Translations under genes and position numbers: made by a program
The notes under the pieces: model-generated
Databases searched by the model: none
What the model was told of the DNA's origin: nothing
The model's input: only the letters and a program-made list of their open reading frames with translations
Virus record (IMG/VR): IMGVR_UViG_3300042567_002954
Coordinates: 1 to 37,474 of that record
Source: a virus
Strand: one strand, 5' to 3'
Length of the DNA stretch: 37,474 bases
Part shown: positions 15,075-23,189 of the stretch, piece by piece
Numbering within the stretch: the stretch's first letter is position 1
Layout: every line of letters begins with the position of its first letter

Positions 15075-15719
15075 ATGTGTGTAATCCTCGTATGCCCCGC
15101 CGATGTACGTCCTGATAGAAAAACCCTCGCTGCCTGCCACGAAGCGAACCCCCACGGTGCCGGTGTGGCATGGCGGGAAGACGGAGTGGTGCGCTGGTTC
15201 AAGGGACTCGAACCCGATGATCTTGAAATCCTGCTCCCAGAATTGTCCGGCGAGATCGTGATCCACTTCCGGTGGGCGAGCGTTGGGGAGGTGACACCCA
15301 AGCTGTGCCACCCGTTCCCGGTGTCCGCGAAAGCAACGACCCGGTTGTCCGGCCATGCCCGCGCCGTGCTCTTCCACAATGGAACGTGGTGCCAGTGGCG
15401 CGAGACCATGCGGCGGATGCCCAAGCATCGAATGCCCGACGGCCTGTTGTCCGATACCCGCGTCGCCGCGTCCTTGGTCGATCTCTGCGGCATGGACACG
15501 CTCGACCGGCTCCCCGGCAGGTGGGTGTTCTTCGACCGCGACTTCACCGAACTCTACGGCGACTGGCGTGAGTGGGGCGGCATGAAGGCGAGCAACCTCG
15601 GATTCACCTATGGCCTGAGCAAGCCGTCACTTTTTGCGCCCAAAGATACGCAGTCTGCGGATAGCCACCACCAGCCCTATCTCGATTTCTCGGACACCTG
15701 CGGCAACTCGGATACCTGA
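15075..15719 (+). CDS. Class II glutamine amidotransferase-like (Ntn hydrolase) protein
   Basis: The protein begins MCVILVC, so removal of Met exposes Cys as the N-terminal nucleophile of an Ntn hydrolase. Supporting blocks are NPHGAGVAWREDG, IVIHFRWASVGEVTPKLCHPFP and AVLFHNGTW, the usual order in class II GATases. It would release ammonia from glutamine or hydrolyse a gamma-glutamyl amide. It starts 13 bases after the amidoligase, suggesting that the two act on the same product. 214 residues. The first in-frame upstream start would overlap the amidoligase and mask the Cys, so this start is firm. A 15-bp operator-like palindrome lies within its 3' end. Confidence 0.87.
   Translation: MCVILVCPADVRPDRKTLAACHEANPHGAGVAWREDGVVRWFKGLEPDDLEILLPELSGEIVIHFRWASVGEVTPKLCHPFPVSAKATTRLSGHARAVLFHNGTWCQWRETMRRMPKHRMPDGLLSDTRVAASLVDLCGMDTLDRLPGRWVFFDRDFTELYGDWREWGGMKASNLGFTYGLSKPSLFAPKDTQSADSHHQPYLDFSDTCGNSDT
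15647..15661. promoter_or_regulatory. Palindromic operator-like site 3
   Basis: TACGCAGTCTGCGGA has a perfect CGCAG-T-CTGCG core. It lies inside the 3' end of the amidotransferase gene, about 90 bases before the next start at 15751. It shares the 15-bp pattern of the two sites flanking the XRE gene. Because it is coding (KDTQSAD), chance cannot be excluded. Confidence 0.35.
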
Positions 15720-15750
15720 GCTGACCGGATGTGCCCTCTACAACGAAACC

Positions 15751-16191
15751 ATGAACCAAAAAACAGACACCATGAAGACCATGACCAAACCAGTCGTGCA
15801 GATCGGAGACCCCGTGAACCGCACGTTCCAACCTGCCTTTGAAATCGACGCCCATGCCTTGCTGTGGGCGAGCGCCAAGGGACGGGATTTCATCCCAGCC
15901 ATCGCGACGATTGGCCGCAAGAGTTATCAAAACGGACCCTTGCGCCAGGAACCGCTGCCGGACGCCCGCAAGTATCCCGTGTTGATCGAACGCATCGGCT
16001 ATTGGGAAACCGCGCTGGAACTCGACGATCCACAAATTCTGCTAGAAGCCGCCGTGACTTCGGCGCTCAACAGCTTCCATGATCTGATGGGAGAGAACCC
16101 GCTGGCGGCAGACCCACAGAAGTTCGTCGCCACCATCACCCACGCCGCCCGCGAATGGGCGGAAGAATGCTTCAACACCGAACAGCCATGA
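15751..16191 (+). CDS. Hypothetical phage protein
   Basis: This 146-residue protein is not recognised. It has no signal peptide or membrane segment. After a polar start (MNQKTDTMKTMTKPV) it contains EIDAHALLWASAKGRDFIPAIATIGRKSY and a helical end, QKFVATITHAAREWAEECF. Its stop overlaps the start of the excisionase-like gene as ATGA, which places it in the same translationally coupled series. The start follows the amidotransferase gene by 31 bases. A nearby second ATG gives a few residues less. Confidence 0.7.
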   Translation: MNQKTDTMKTMTKPVVQIGDPVNRTFQPAFEIDAHALLWASAKGRDFIPAIATIGRKSYQNGPLRQEPLPDARKYPVLIERIGYWETALELDDPQILLEAAVTSALNSFHDLMGENPLAADPQKFVATITHAAREWAEECFNTEQP

Positions 16192-16427
16192 AAGCCACCA
16201 TCCAATTCTCACCGATGCTGGTCGGCTCTCCACGCGAGGATCACCAGCACCTCTACACCGAGCAGGAACTGGCCGATTACCTGCGGATCTGCCGCCGTCA
16301 GCTCTACTCGTGGCGAATGAGCGGACTCATTCCCTACATCAAACTCGGCAAAGCCGTGAGATTCCGCCTCGCCGATGTCGAAGCCGTTCTCGCAACCCTC
16401 ACTATTCAACACGAAGCAAAACCATGA
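16188..16427 (+). CDS. Excisionase-type (HTH_17/MerR-like) DNA-binding protein
   Basis: This 79-residue protein contains a winged helix of the kind found in excisionases and small phage regulators: LYTEQELADYLRICRRQLYSWRMSGLIPYIKLGKAVRFRLADVEAVLATL. The Y-T-x-x-E-L-A-x-x-L and R-F-R-L-x-D-V-x-x boxes are typical. It overlaps both neighbours by ATGA, so translation should be coupled. With no integrase in the window, a transcriptional role is at least as likely as excision. Confidence 0.85.
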   Translation: MKATIQFSPMLVGSPREDHQHLYTEQELADYLRICRRQLYSWRMSGLIPYIKLGKAVRFRLADVEAVLATLTIQHEAKP

Positions 16428-16924
16428 AACGCACCTACAAACTGATAGCAAGCCGCGGCACCGAGATCGTCTTTGATGATCGTCTCCAAGCCGACAGCCC
16501 CCGCGATGCACGCCGGGAAATGAAGAAGCTGCTGGGCCTCGAAAGCCTGAGCGGCATCGTGTATTCCATCACCGAGATTCCGGTGGACCTGATCCGCGAG
16601 ATCGTGGACGCCAGGATTGCCGAACTGGCCGGTGGAGCGCCGATTCAAACTCCGGTGCCCGCCGACGTTGAGGCGCTTGTGATGGATCGCCTGAAACCAA
16701 TCCTCCGCCGACTGGCTGCATTGGAGCAGAGGCCGAATGAACCTGAGCGTCCCACCCGCTTCGACCCGCTCGCCATTCTGCCGGACACGCCACCCGAGCC
16801 GGACTGGAACCTCGTGAAACGCCACTTCCGCCGCTACGGGGATCCGCGCAAGACGGCAGAGAAATACGGTCTCAACGTCCGCGACTTGAACACACGCGCC
16901 AGAAGGGAGGGGTGGTCCGCATGA
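16424..16924 (+). CDS. Hypothetical phage protein with C-terminal HTH-like segment
   Basis: This 166-residue protein starts MKRTYKLIASRGTEIVFDDRLQADSPRDARREMKKLLG, a small alpha/beta part. A helical coiled section (EALVMDRLKPILRRLAALEQRP) and a C-terminal WNLVKRHFRRYGDPRKTAEKYGLNVRDLNTRARREGW follow; the last looks like a helix-turn-helix of the terminase or sigma-factor sort. No family is named with confidence. It is tied to its neighbours by ATGA overlaps on both sides. Confidence 0.75.
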   Translation: MKRTYKLIASRGTEIVFDDRLQADSPRDARREMKKLLGLESLSGIVYSITEIPVDLIREIVDARIAELAGGAPIQTPVPADVEALVMDRLKPILRRLAALEQRPNEPERPTRFDPLAILPDTPPEPDWNLVKRHFRRYGDPRKTAEKYGLNVRDLNTRARREGWSA

Positions 16925-17091
16925 TCGAGGTCAAACCCTACCTCAAGTCGGACGGCTACCGCACCCGCCATTGGGCCGTGTATGTTGATGGCGAGTTGCT
17001 GGCTGTGGTGCTCTACCGCAAGGGTGCTCAGGCCATCGCCGATCTGATCCTCAACACCCGTGCTGGAAAGGCGGCGAGTGATGCCGCGTAA
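16921..17091 (+). CDS. Small hypothetical protein
   Basis: This 56-residue gene fills the space between two coupled genes. Its ATG overlaps the upstream stop as ATGA, and its TAA lies 11 bases inside the AAA+ gene. The protein (MIEVKPYLKSDGYRTRHWAVYVDGELLAVVLYRKGAQAIADLI...) has a short beta-hairpin-like part, HWAVYVDGELLAVVLYRKGA, and a helix. It resembles the small phage proteins of unknown function that carry a W-x-V-Y-x-x-G-x-L-x-x-V-x-Y-x-K-G-A pattern. No function can be given. Confidence 0.72.
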   Translation: MIEVKPYLKSDGYRTRHWAVYVDGELLAVVLYRKGAQAIADLILNTRAGKAASDAA

Positions 17092-17704
17092 GTCACCAGT
17101 TGCGCCGACCTGCTTCGTCCCGTCCTGTCCTGCGGATTTCGTGGGGCAGGCGGGCAAGGTGGCGGACGTGTTGATGCGAAAGGCCGATCGCCTGCGGACG
17201 AACCCCAACCAACCAATCAAGCTGTTAGTGTCCGGTGCTCCCGGCATCGGCAAGACAAGTTTGGTGAACATGATCGCCCGCACGCTCGCCAGCCACCCCG
17301 TCGCCATCGATGATGTGAACGGCAAGGAAGTTGGACTTGAACTCGCCCGTGACTGGACACGCTCACTCGCCTACGGATCGCTCTTTGGATCGTGGTCGGT
17401 CAAAGTCGTGAATGAGTTGGACCGATGCTCCAAGGATGCGCAGGACATGCTGCTCACCTATCTCGACCGGATGAAGCCAGGCCATGCGTTCCTCGGCACC
17501 ACGAACCTCGATCTTGGAAGTCTGACCGAACGGTTCCAAACCCGGTTTCAATCGGTCCGCCTCCAGCCACCGGAAAACGAGGTTCTCGCGGCATTCCTCG
17601 CGAGGCGGTGGTCCGTCCCTATTGCCACCACCCGCATGATCGCGGCAGGAGCAGCAGGGAACGTCAGGGCGGCGATGGCGGATTTGGAGATGTGGTTGGG
17701 GTAA
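17081..17704 (+). CDS. AAA+ ATPase, clamp-loader/RarA-like
   Basis: This 207-residue protein is a single AAA+ module: FVGQAGKVADVL at the N-terminus, Walker A GAPGIGKT at 52-59, and a Walker-B-like VKVVNELDRCSKDAQDMLLTYLD. There Asn replaces the usual first acidic residue, although the ELDR that follows keeps acids nearby. Sensor 1 is AFLGTTN and an arginine-finger-like region is ERFQTRFQSVRL. It lacks the C-terminal oligomerisation domain found in RarA, and an orphan domain of that kind sits at 11851 in the same transcription direction. A replication or repair role is inferred. It is the last gene of the plus-strand block. Confidence 0.82.
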   Translation: MPRKSPVAPTCFVPSCPADFVGQAGKVADVLMRKADRLRTNPNQPIKLLVSGAPGIGKTSLVNMIARTLASHPVAIDDVNGKEVGLELARDWTRSLAYGSLFGSWSVKVVNELDRCSKDAQDMLLTYLDRMKPGHAFLGTTNLDLGSLTERFQTRFQSVRLQPPENEVLAAFLARRWSVPIATTRMIAAGAAGNVRAAMADLEMWLG

Positions 17705-17773
17705 TGAGTCCTGATCATTGATTCCCAAAATAGCTCTGTCGAGATCGATCATAGTATGATTGTCAGTTTCCAA

Positions 17774-20700
17774 TCATTTCGCTTCCACCCGGAAGAAGGC
17801 CGCGTTGTCAGGTGAACTGAATAGAAACTCCAGTTTGCCATCGCCGTTGATCGTGGTTTGCGGCGCGGTCATGGGAAATGGCGTGAAATGGCTTAAATCG
17901 GCGGCTTTTTGCAAACCGAGGGTCAGCTTGAATAAACCGGTCGCCGGGTCTTTGGAAAGCAATGGAGTCCCCACCTGCATAGCCTGAATCTGATCAGCTG
18001 TGTAAAGACCGCCGGTCCCGGCGTTCGCAAAGTAGGTGGCCACCATTTCCGGTTGGCTCGTCTGCCAGTTGAACCCCAGCACCTCCATTTGGAATTCCGC
18101 TGCGTCATTCAGGCCGTCGCCGTCAGTATCCTGGGTTGATGAAAGCCCCGTACCCGTAAGGGTGATGTTGAATGGGTTCTCGTCGTTGTCATTGTTGGCG
18201 ATGTGAAGTTCGGCGGTTTTGGGACCGCTGGTTGCGGGCGAAAACCTCACTGTCATGGTGGTGCTTCCCGTCGGGCCAGCTACCGGACTGGTTGGAGCGG
18301 ATGTTACGCTGAAAGATGCCGCATCCGTGCCATCGATGCTGGTCTGCAAGCCGGTCAAATCCGCATTGCCAGTGTTCTTGATGACAAATGTCAGACTTGT
18401 GCTCCGGCCGCCGCTGGCCACACCGAAACTCTTGGCTCCGCCAGCCGGGATGTTGATGCCGGCCTGAGTCACCTCGATTTCTGGCGCTGCGGAGAGACGG
18501 TTGACATTCACCGTATAGCTCTTGGTCGTCACGCCGTCCTGGGCTGTGACCAGCACGGTGATCGTATTGTTTCCAGGCATCAGGAAGACCGGCATGCTTG
18601 GGGCACCTGAAGTGACCGAGGCTACATTAACTTTCACCGTGGAAGTAGGCGTCGCCACGGTCGGCGTGACCGTGATGGTGCTGGTGTTGCTGGAAACCGT
18701 GGCTGTGTAGCCGGTGGTCGTAGATGAGAAAACCGGATCCAGAATCCCTGAGCTCAGGGCAAGGTTCGAGAGATTCGCGTTGTAGCCGGAAGTGGTGAAA
18801 ATCACATTGGCACTGCGGGTGACGCCACCATTGCTGGTGCCGACGATCCGGTAATGATAGGTGGTTCCGGGATTCAAACCGGTGAGCGTTGCGGAGACCG
18901 CCGTGGCACCGCTGCCGGTGATCGCGGCGGGAGTCCCTGCAATGCTGCTGCCGTAGGAACTGGTCAATCCGTAGTCAAACGAAGGAGTCGTGTTGCTGCC
19001 ATTTGCGTTCACGCTGCCGTTCAGCACCGCGCTGGTGGCGGTGATCGAAGTCGCTGCGAGCGTAGTCACCACCGGCGGTGGCGGCGAGGCTACCAGCGCC
19101 AAGCTGTGCAACGACGTGGAGCCACTTTTGACTCCGGCGAATCTTTCGTCCGGATTGAGCGCCGATGAGCTGACCGCTACCGGCACATTGCTGTTGGAAA
19201 GCGATCCATTGCCAAGTTCTCCATCACTATTGAACCCCCACGAGGCCAGCGTCCCATCGGCGCACAGCGCGAGATTGTACACCGCGCCGGATGACAGGCT
19301 GGAAACGGTCTTCCCCGCGATGACTCCACCCGTTTGTACGGCCACCGGCACCAGACTCGCCACATTGCCACCATTGCCACCATTGCCCAACTCGCCATTG
19401 CCGTTGTATCCCCATGTCGCCAGTGTCCCGTCACTGCATAGCGCGGCACCATGGTAATAGCCTGCTGCTGCGGTGAGGATTGTCTTGCCAGAAAGGATTC
19501 CCGAAGTGTCCACCAAGACCGGCACACTGCTGCCTTCCGTGCTGTTGTTTCCCAACTGCCCGTAGCCGTTGTAGCCCCAGCCCGCCAGTGTTCCATCCGA
19601 GCAAAGGGCGAAATTATGGAATGAACCCGCGAAGACCGCGTTGATCATCTTGTTTGCGAGCACGCCGGAGCTGTCCACAGTCACGGGAAGCACGCTGTAT
19701 CCCGTCCCACCATTGCCCAGCTCTCCATTACCGTTGTATCCCCACGCGGCAAGCGTGCCGTCCGAGCAAAGAGCAAAGCTGTGATAGGCTCCAGTCGCTA
19801 CCGCAGTCAGGTTTTTTCCAGAAAGAACGCCGGTCTTGCTCACCGCCACGGGTGTGAGGCTCTGGCTGGTAAGGCCGTTGCCGAGTTGGCCATAAAAATT
19901 GTATCCCCATGCGGCCAGCGTGCCGTCCGAACAGAGCGCGAGGCTGTGAAATTGCCCTGCTGCGATGGCGACGACGGTTTTACCCGAGAGCGTTCCTGCC
20001 GTGCTTACAGTCACCGGAATTAGGCTGTCGGTCGTGCTGCCGTTGCCGAGTTGCCCGTAGCCATTGTAACCCCATGCGGCCAGGGTGCCATCCGAGCAAA
20101 GTGCGAGGCTGTGATTCGCTCCGGTGGCAAGCGCGGTGACGACCTTTCCCGCAAGCACTCCGGTCCGATTGACCTGGGTGGGCAGGGAACTATCGACCAC
20201 CCCGTTGTTGCCCAGTTGACCATTGCTGTTTGAGCCCCAGCCAAGCAGCCGGGTGTTCGCCCATTGAAGAATCAGATCGTTGCCAGTGCCGCCGTAATAG
20301 TTGGCGACGAATTGATAGATCACGCCGCCGTAGGTCAAAGCAATCACTTGTCCCTGGGCCAGGTTCGAAAAAGTTCCAACAATCGGCCCTAGGCCGGTGT
20401 TGTTGACGACGGTGAGGCTGGTCCCTGACGCGGGCGCGAAGTTCAAGCCGAGGCTGGCCGAGTTGCCTGTTACAGTGAGCGCGCTCACTGTAACAGGCAC
20501 ATCTGCGGCCGAATTGTAGGTCGTGACTAGAGGCTGGCGGGTTACTGTCAGCGTGTAGGTTTTCGTGGTGGCGTTCTGTGCCGTGACCACGGTGGTGATG
20601 GTGTTGCTGCCCAAGTTCAGGGCAATCGTTGCACTCTGGCTGCCGGAAATGACGCTCACGGTGTTGACTTTCACAGTAGCCGTCGCATCCGCCACCGTGG

Positions 20701-22915
20701 GTGTGATCCTCAGGCCGGTCACCTCGTAGGGCACCGTCATGGTGTAGCTGATCGTGGCGCTTTCAAACGCCGGAGAAAGCGTGCCCGTAATCGGAACCAG
20801 CGATGCGAGATCCGCGTTAGCGCTCAAGCGCGTGACGGTAACGTTGTAGGTTTTGATCGTAACTCCATCCTGCGCGGTAACTTCCACGCTGATGACATTC
20901 GGACCGACCGCGAGATTGATCGCGCCGCTGTAGGTGCCGGAGTTGACGACGATTCCATTCACCCGCGCCGTGGCTGTGGTATCCGCCAAGGTCGGGCGGA
21001 TGGTCATCGAAGTGGTCGTGTTGGAAACGTTGAAAGCGTATTCGGTAGTGTTCGCATTGAACGATGGTGCAAGCGTCCCGGTCCCAGGCGTAAGCCCGGA
21101 GAGGTTGGCGTTATTGCTGGCGGCGATAAACGTCATGTTCGAGCCATAGGTTATGCCGAGCGCGTTTACCGCCTTCACGCGGTAATTGTAGGTTGTGCCC
21201 GCTACCAAGCCGGTGATGTTGGCGCTCACGGCGGTGTCCGAATTTCCAACCACAGGTGATTGAGTGGCCGACACTGTGCTGCCATAGGAAGTGGTGAGAC
21301 CGTATTCGAAAGAAACCGTAGTGCTGTTGGAGTTGGCATTCACCGTGCCGTTGAGAGCGGCGCTGCTGCTGGTGAGCGAGGTGGCCGTTGCTGTATCAGC
21401 TTTCGGCCAAGGAGGGGACACAACTAGTGCCAGACTGTGCTGGTATGAAATTCCTAATAGAGGAACCGAGAATTGTTCTCCTGCAATTAAAGACGTGGCA
21501 TTCACGGCAACTGGCACCAGACTGCTTGTGATCGCGGTGCCAACGCCAAGCATTCCGTAGTCATTAGATCCCCATGCGGCGAGAGACCCGTCAGAACACA
21601 GTGCCATGCTGTGCCTTGCGCTCGCGGCGATGGCAACCACAGCTTTTCCGGACAAAACCCCCGAGGAACTGACTAGCACTGGAACACTACTATTGCTGAC
21701 TGAACTATCTCCAAGTTGCCCATAATCGTTTCTGCCCCAGGCCGCTAAGGTTCCATCGGAGCAAAGTGCGCTGCTGTGGTAACCTCCTGTTGCAATCGAT
21801 TTGACGTATTTTCCATTGAGGATGCCGCTTGTGAATACAGCAACCGGGGTTGTTGTTCCAGTTGCATTAGCGGTCGAATTGTTACCCAATTGACCGAAGG
21901 AGTTGTAGCCCCATGAAGCGACTGTTCCATCTGAGAATAAGATGTGGCTATGATCTCCACCAGTAGAAATCGACTTTATTAGTTTTCCGGCAAACGAACC
22001 CGAGTAGCTTATCGCAACAGGAATGAGCGTATTTGTGCCGCCGATCGATCCCCAGGCGGCTAGTGTTCCGTCTGAACACAGGGCGAGACTTCGTTCTTCA
22101 CCTGCGGCAATAGCTACCACTGTCTTTCCTAAGAGAACTCCGAACGAATTGATTCCGATTGGAACTCCGCTACTATTTTTAGTATTGTTGCCTAGTGCGA
22201 AGCTGCCATTGTATCCCCATGCGGCGAGTGTTCCATCAGAACAGAGCGCAAGGTTGTGACTTCTTCCAACTGCAATGGCGACGACAGTTTTTCCTGAGAG
22301 GACTCCGAAAGAATTGATGTTAATCGGAATTTTGCTAGCGACGGTGCTGTTGTTTCCAAGCTGGCCATCCGAGTTGGCACCCCAGGCAAAGACCGTGCCG
22401 TCAGAACAAAGAATCATACTGTGGACATCCCCTGTTGCGCCAGAGATTACCGTCTTTCCAGTAAGTGAGTTGATCGAAAATACTGGTGTAGGAATTGTCC
22501 GATTGGTGTTGGTATTGTCGCCAAGTTGTCCTGAATAGTTGCGACCCCATGCAAAAACCCGATTATTCGCCCAGTGCAGCACCAGATCGTTGCCGTCTCC
22601 GCCATAGTAATTCGCCACGAAATCGTAGCCGATTCCGCCATAGGTTATGGTGACTTTCTGTCCCTGAGCGAGGTTGCTGAAGCTCCCTTGGATAAACGGT
22701 AGTCCGGTGTTGTCCACGATCTTCAAGTTCGTGCCGACTCCCGGCGCGAAGTTGAGCGTCAGGTTCACCGTATTGCCGGTGGCCGTGTAGCTTGCGGCGG
22801 TGACGGGAATATCGGCGGCCGAATTGAAAGTCGCGTTCACCACCGCCGCGTGGACGGAAGAGACCAGCAAGGGCAGCGCGAAAGCCAGATAGCAGAGGGA
22901 CTTCAGGAGATTCAT
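17774..22915 (-). CDS. Giant secreted RCC1-repeat/cadherin-like protein
   Basis: This 1713-residue protein begins with a clear signal peptide (MNLLKSLCYLAFALPLLVSSVHAA), so I start at 22915. A beta module ending VANYYGGDGNDLVLHWAN is followed by seven RCC1 repeats (AAWGYNxxGQLGN type, about 118-490), a fibronectin-like domain and two cadherin-like beta-sandwich domains. A second copy of the same beta module (about 790-885), seven more RCC1 repeats, another fibronectin-like and a cadherin-like domain come next. An ASH/choice-of-anchor-D domain (EIEVTQAGINIPAGG..., about 1433-1540) and a DTDGDGLND repeat precede the C-terminal region. It is probably a surface or exported adhesion-type protein of the host. 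It converges on the phage AAA+ gene, with 69 bases between the stops and no obvious terminator. Confidence 0.93.
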   Translation of the reverse strand: MNLLKSLCYLAFALPLLVSSVHAAVVNATFNSAADIPVTAASYTATGNTVNLTLNFAPGVGTNLKIVDNTGLPFIQGSFSNLAQGQKVTITYGGIGYDFVANYYGGDGNDLVLHWANNRVFAWGRNYSGQLGDNTNTNRTIPTPVFSINSLTGKTVISGATGDVHSMILCSDGTVFAWGANSDGQLGNNSTVASKIPININSFGVLSGKTVVAIAVGRSHNLALCSDGTLAAWGYNGSFALGNNTKNSSGVPIGINSFGVLLGKTVVAIAAGEERSLALCSDGTLAAWGSIGGTNTLIPVAISYSGSFAGKLIKSISTGGDHSHILFSDGTVASWGYNSFGQLGNNSTANATGTTTPVAVFTSGILNGKYVKSIATGGYHSSALCSDGTLAAWGRNDYGQLGDSSVSNSSVPVLVSSSGVLSGKAVVAIAASARHSMALCSDGSLAAWGSNDYGMLGVGTAITSSLVPVAVNATSLIAGEQFSVPLLGISYQHSLALVVSPPWPKADTATATSLTSSSAALNGTVNANSNSTTVSFEYGLTTSYGSTVSATQSPVVGNSDTAVSANITGLVAGTTYNYRVKAVNALGITYGSNMTFIAASNNANLSGLTPGTGTLAPSFNANTTEYAFNVSNTTTSMTIRPTLADTTATARVNGIVVNSGTYSGAINLAVGPNVISVEVTAQDGVTIKTYNVTVTRLSANADLASLVPITGTLSPAFESATISYTMTVPYEVTGLRITPTVADATATVKVNTVSVISGSQSATIALNLGSNTITTVVTAQNATTKTYTLTVTRQPLVTTYNSAADVPVTVSALTVTGNSASLGLNFAPASGTSLTVVNNTGLGPIVGTFSNLAQGQVIALTYGGVIYQFVANYYGGTGNDLILQWANTRLLGWGSNSNGQLGNNGVVDSSLPTQVNRTGVLAGKVVTALATGANHSLALCSDGTLAAWGYNGYGQLGNGSTTDSLIPVTVSTAGTLSGKTVVAIAAGQFHSLALCSDGTLAAWGYNFYGQLGNGLTSQSLTPVAVSKTGVLSGKNLTAVATGAYHSFALCSDGTLAAWGYNGNGELGNGGTGYSVLPVTVDSSGVLANKMINAVFAGSFHNFALCSDGTLAGWGYNGYGQLGNNSTEGSSVPVLVDTSGILSGKTILTAAAGYYHGAALCSDGTLATWGYNGNGELGNGGNGGNVASLVPVAVQTGGVIAGKTVSSLSSGAVYNLALCADGTLASWGFNSDGELGNGSLSNSNVPVAVSSSALNPDERFAGVKSGSTSLHSLALVASPPPPVVTTLAATSITATSAVLNGSVNANGSNTTPSFDYGLTSSYGSSIAGTPAAITGSGATAVSATLTGLNPGTTYHYRIVGTSNGGVTRSANVIFTTSGYNANLSNLALSSGILDPVFSSTTTGYTATVSSNTSTITVTPTVATPTSTVKVNVASVTSGAPSMPVFLMPGNNTITVLVTAQDGVTTKSYTVNVNRLSAAPEIEVTQAGINIPAGGAKSFGVASGGRSTSLTFVIKNTGNADLTGLQTSIDGTDAASFSVTSAPTSPVAGPTGSTTMTVRFSPATSGPKTAELHIANNDNDENPFNITLTGTGLSSTQDTDGDGLNDAAEFQMEVLGFNWQTSQPEMVATYFANAGTGGLYTADQIQAMQVGTPLLSKDPATGLFKLTLGLQKAADLSHFTPFPMTAPQTTINGDGKLEFLFSSPDNAAFFRVEAK

Positions 22916-23189
22916 GGTTGGAGCTCGCAGTGGAACGATCAGAGTTGGCAAGGGAGATAGCAGTTGAGGTGATTGACGCCATTGCAAAAATTGTGGAACG
23001 TCGGATTTCCAGTCGCTTGCTTTTATGCTGTTCTTGTGCCACTAGATTTCTATCAGAAATTACGACAAGCAAACGCTTGAGTCAGTCGTAACCCATTGAC
23101 TGTGAGGAGGAAATCTATTTACGAGAGCGTCCCAGTCCTCGGGTCTCCCCACCCCCATCCAAATCCTATGAAAGGTGCCATTTTCAGCT
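22916..23189. other. Gap between epimerase and RCC1 gene
   Basis: This 274-base stretch lies downstream of the epimerase gene and upstream of the RCC1 gene. It should hold the promoter of the latter, but I could not identify convincing -35/-10 boxes, a terminator hairpin or an RNA gene. It is slightly richer in A and T than its surroundings. Confidence 0.4.

Noticed and set aside
19100-22560. Repetitive DNA resembling a tandem repeat or CRISPR array
   Set aside because: Repeat units are RCC1 protein repeats in one continuous frame, with varying spacing and no conserved noncoding repeat.
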